Part shown: positions 12,929 to 13,958 of the stretch, piece by piece | Position numbering within the stretch: position 1 is the first letter of the stretch | Layout of the letters: every line of letters starts with the position of its first letter | Source: Vulcanimicrobiia bacterium | GTDB lineage: Bacteria > Vulcanimicrobiota > Vulcanimicrobiia > Vulcanimicrobiales > Vulcanimicrobiaceae | Length of the DNA: 13,958 bases | Assembly: GCA_025451135.1 (NCBI GenBank) | Contig: JANWKW010000106.1 | Coordinates: forward strand, 1-13,958 | Direction of reading: 5' to 3' | Position numbers and translations under genes: made by a program | Notes under the pieces: generated by a model | The model's input: the letters and a program-made list of their open reading frames with translations, nothing else | Told to the model about the DNA's origin: nothing | Databases searched by the model: none

Positions 12929-13630
12929 TTAGGCGGTCGTCTTGAGCTTGTTGGGGTCGATCTTGACGCCCGGGCCCATGGTCGAGGTGAGCGTGACCGA
13001 GCGGACGTAGGTGCCCTTCGCGGCCGACGGCTTGGCGCGCACGATCGCGTCGATCAGCACGGCCACGTTCTCGGCCAGCTGGTTCTCCGCGAACGACGCC
13101 TTGCCGACGATCGTGTGGACGATACCGGTCTTGTCGAGACGGTACTCGACCTTACCGGCCTTGATGTCCCTGATCGCCGAGCCGATGTTCGCCGAGACGG
13201 TGCCGGCCTTCGGGTTCGGCATCTTCTGCGCGAGCACGCGGCCGAGGTCCTTACCGACGGCGGCCATCATGTCCGGGGTCGCGACCGCGACGTCGAAGTC
13301 GGTGAATCCGGCTTTGACCTTCTCGATCAGGTCGGCTTCGCCGACGAGGTCGGCGCCGGCGGCTTCGGCTTCCTTGGCTTTGTCGCCCTTGGCGAACGCG
13401 ATCACGCGGACGGTCTTACCCGTGCCGTGCGGGAGCAGGACCGTGCCGCGCACGTTCTGGTCGCTCTTCTTGGGGTCGACGCCGAGGCGGATGTGCGCTT
13501 CGACGGTCTCGTCGAACTTCGCGGTGGCGTTCTTCTTGACGAGCGCGATCGCTTCGGCCTGTTCGAACAGCTGCTTGGCGTCGAAGCCTTCGGCGACTTT
13601 GCGGAAACGTTTACCGTGTGCGTGCGGCAT
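12929..13630 (-). CDS. rplA: 50S ribosomal protein L1
   Basis: 233 aa, normal length. Conserved L1 sequences are clear: N-terminal KRFRKVAEGFD, VEAHIRLGVDPKKSDQNVRGTVLLPHGTG, then FDVAVATPDMMAAVGKDLGRVLAQKMPNPKAGTV and the C-terminal YVRSVTLTSTMGPGVKID. L1 forms the mobile L1 stalk and guides the exit of deacylated tRNA; in many bacteria it also represses its own operon. Its ATG overlaps the rplK stop by one base (TAATG), so the two are translationally coupled. It ends 19 bases from a strong bidirectional terminator, which separates it from rplJL. Confidence 0.97.
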   Translation of the reverse strand: MPHAHGKRFRKVAEGFDAKQLFEQAEAIALVKKNATAKFDETVEAHIRLGVDPKKSDQNVRGTVLLPHGTGKTVRVIAFAKGDKAKEAEAAGADLVGEADLIEKVKAGFTDFDVAVATPDMMAAVGKDLGRVLAQKMPNPKAGTVSANIGSAIRDIKAGKVEYRLDKTGIVHTIVGKASFAENQLAENVAVLIDAIVRAKPSAAKGTYVRSVTLTSTMGPGVKIDPNKLKTTA

Positions 13631-13958
13631 TATTCGACCTCCACGCCCATCGAGCGAGCGGTTCCGGCGATGATCAGCTTGGCGGCGTCGAGATCGTTCG
13701 CGTTGATGTCGGGCATCTTCACGTTCGCGATATCTTCGAGCTGCTTCTGGCTGAGCTTGCCGACCTTGTTGCGGTTCGGTTCTTTGGATCCGGATTCGAT
13801 CTTGAGCGCCTGCTTGATCAGGAACGACGCCGGCGGCGTCTTCGTGATGAACGTGAACGTGCGGTCCTCGAAAACGGTGATCTCGACCGGGATGATCATG
13901 CCCGCCTGCGAGCTCGTACGTTCGTTGTACTGCTTGCAGAAGTCCATGATGTTCAGCG
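13630..13958 (-). CDS. rplK: 50S ribosomal protein L11, C-terminal part (5' end outside window)
   Basis: The frame is open to the window edge; the visible ~109 codons begin LNIMDFCKQYNERT, which corresponds to about residue 30 of a normal L11 (usual length ~140 aa). The signature FTFITKTPPASFLIKQA and the C-terminal KMPDINANDLDAAKLIIAGTARSMG are canonical. L11 binds 23S rRNA at the GTPase-associated centre next to the L7/L12 stalk and is needed for stringent response sensing. The true start lies beyond 13958. It overlaps rplA by one base (TAATG). Confidence 0.97.
   Translation of the reverse strand, partial: LNIMDFCKQYNERTSSQAGMIIPVEITVFEDRTFTFITKTPPASFLIKQALKIESGSKEPNRNKVGKLSQKQLEDIANVKMPDINANDLDAAKLIIAGTARSMGVEVE

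Noticed and set aside
1..13958. Genome-wide reassignment of TAG to an amino acid
   Set aside because: TAG is the natural end of about half of the genes here (hppA, M48, M13, cytochrome-porin, lipoprotein and others), at positions matching the expected protein ends.
1..13958. CRISPR arrays, tRNA genes, insertion sequences
   Set aside because: No regularly spaced repeats, no cloverleaf-like segments and no transposase or terminal inverted repeats were seen by eye.

Overview
The window is GC-rich chromosomal DNA from a diderm (Gram-negative-type) bacterium. It encodes an outer-membrane-type beta-barrel protein, a lipoprotein and many secreted proteins. Gene content and codon bias would fit a poorly cultured phylum such as Candidatus Eremiobacterota (WPS-2), but that placement is inference. 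Genes sit close together on both strands, no gap exceeds about 260 bases, and there are no tRNAs, rRNAs, insertion sequences or CRISPR arrays.

Left part (1-4687, plus strand): the 3' end of a K+-independent-type membrane proton pyrophosphatase (hppA) closed by a UUCG-loop terminator; a secreted M48 zinc protease; a secreted M13 (neprilysin-type) zinc protease; and a GT2 glycosyltransferase that overlaps the M13 stop and has no ordinary start codon in a sensible place.

Middle part (4703-8040): a promoter with a perfect -35 box drives a near-leaderless two-gene unit. It encodes a monoheme cytochrome fused to a beta-barrel (Cyc2-like layout) and a YceI-family periplasmic carrier. Convergent to it on the minus strand are a small multi-pass membrane protein and a lipoprotein with an HExxE motif.

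Right part (8066-13958): the ribosomal stalk region on the minus strand, in the usual order rplK-rplA-rplJ-rplL but split. Between rplA and rplJ lie five unrelated genes: two tandem beta-carbonic anhydrases (one cytoplasmic, one apparently exported), a secreted His-rich protein, a serine hydrolase of the beta-lactamase/DD-peptidase family and a small membrane-anchored Thr/Ser-rich protein. rplJL has its own promoter, a clear L10 leader with a three-way junction, and a terminator-like hairpin just before rplJ. rplKA ends in a perfect bidirectional terminator.

The most striking observation is an in-frame amber codon (TAG) at codon 53 of rplL, in the hinge of L7/L12, with intact reading frame on both sides. 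TAG is the ordinary stop of many genes in this window, so wholesale reassignment is unlikely. A sequence error, a true nonsense change or local readthrough remain possible. The Cyc2-like cytochrome-porin unit and the split stalk operon are the next most interesting points.
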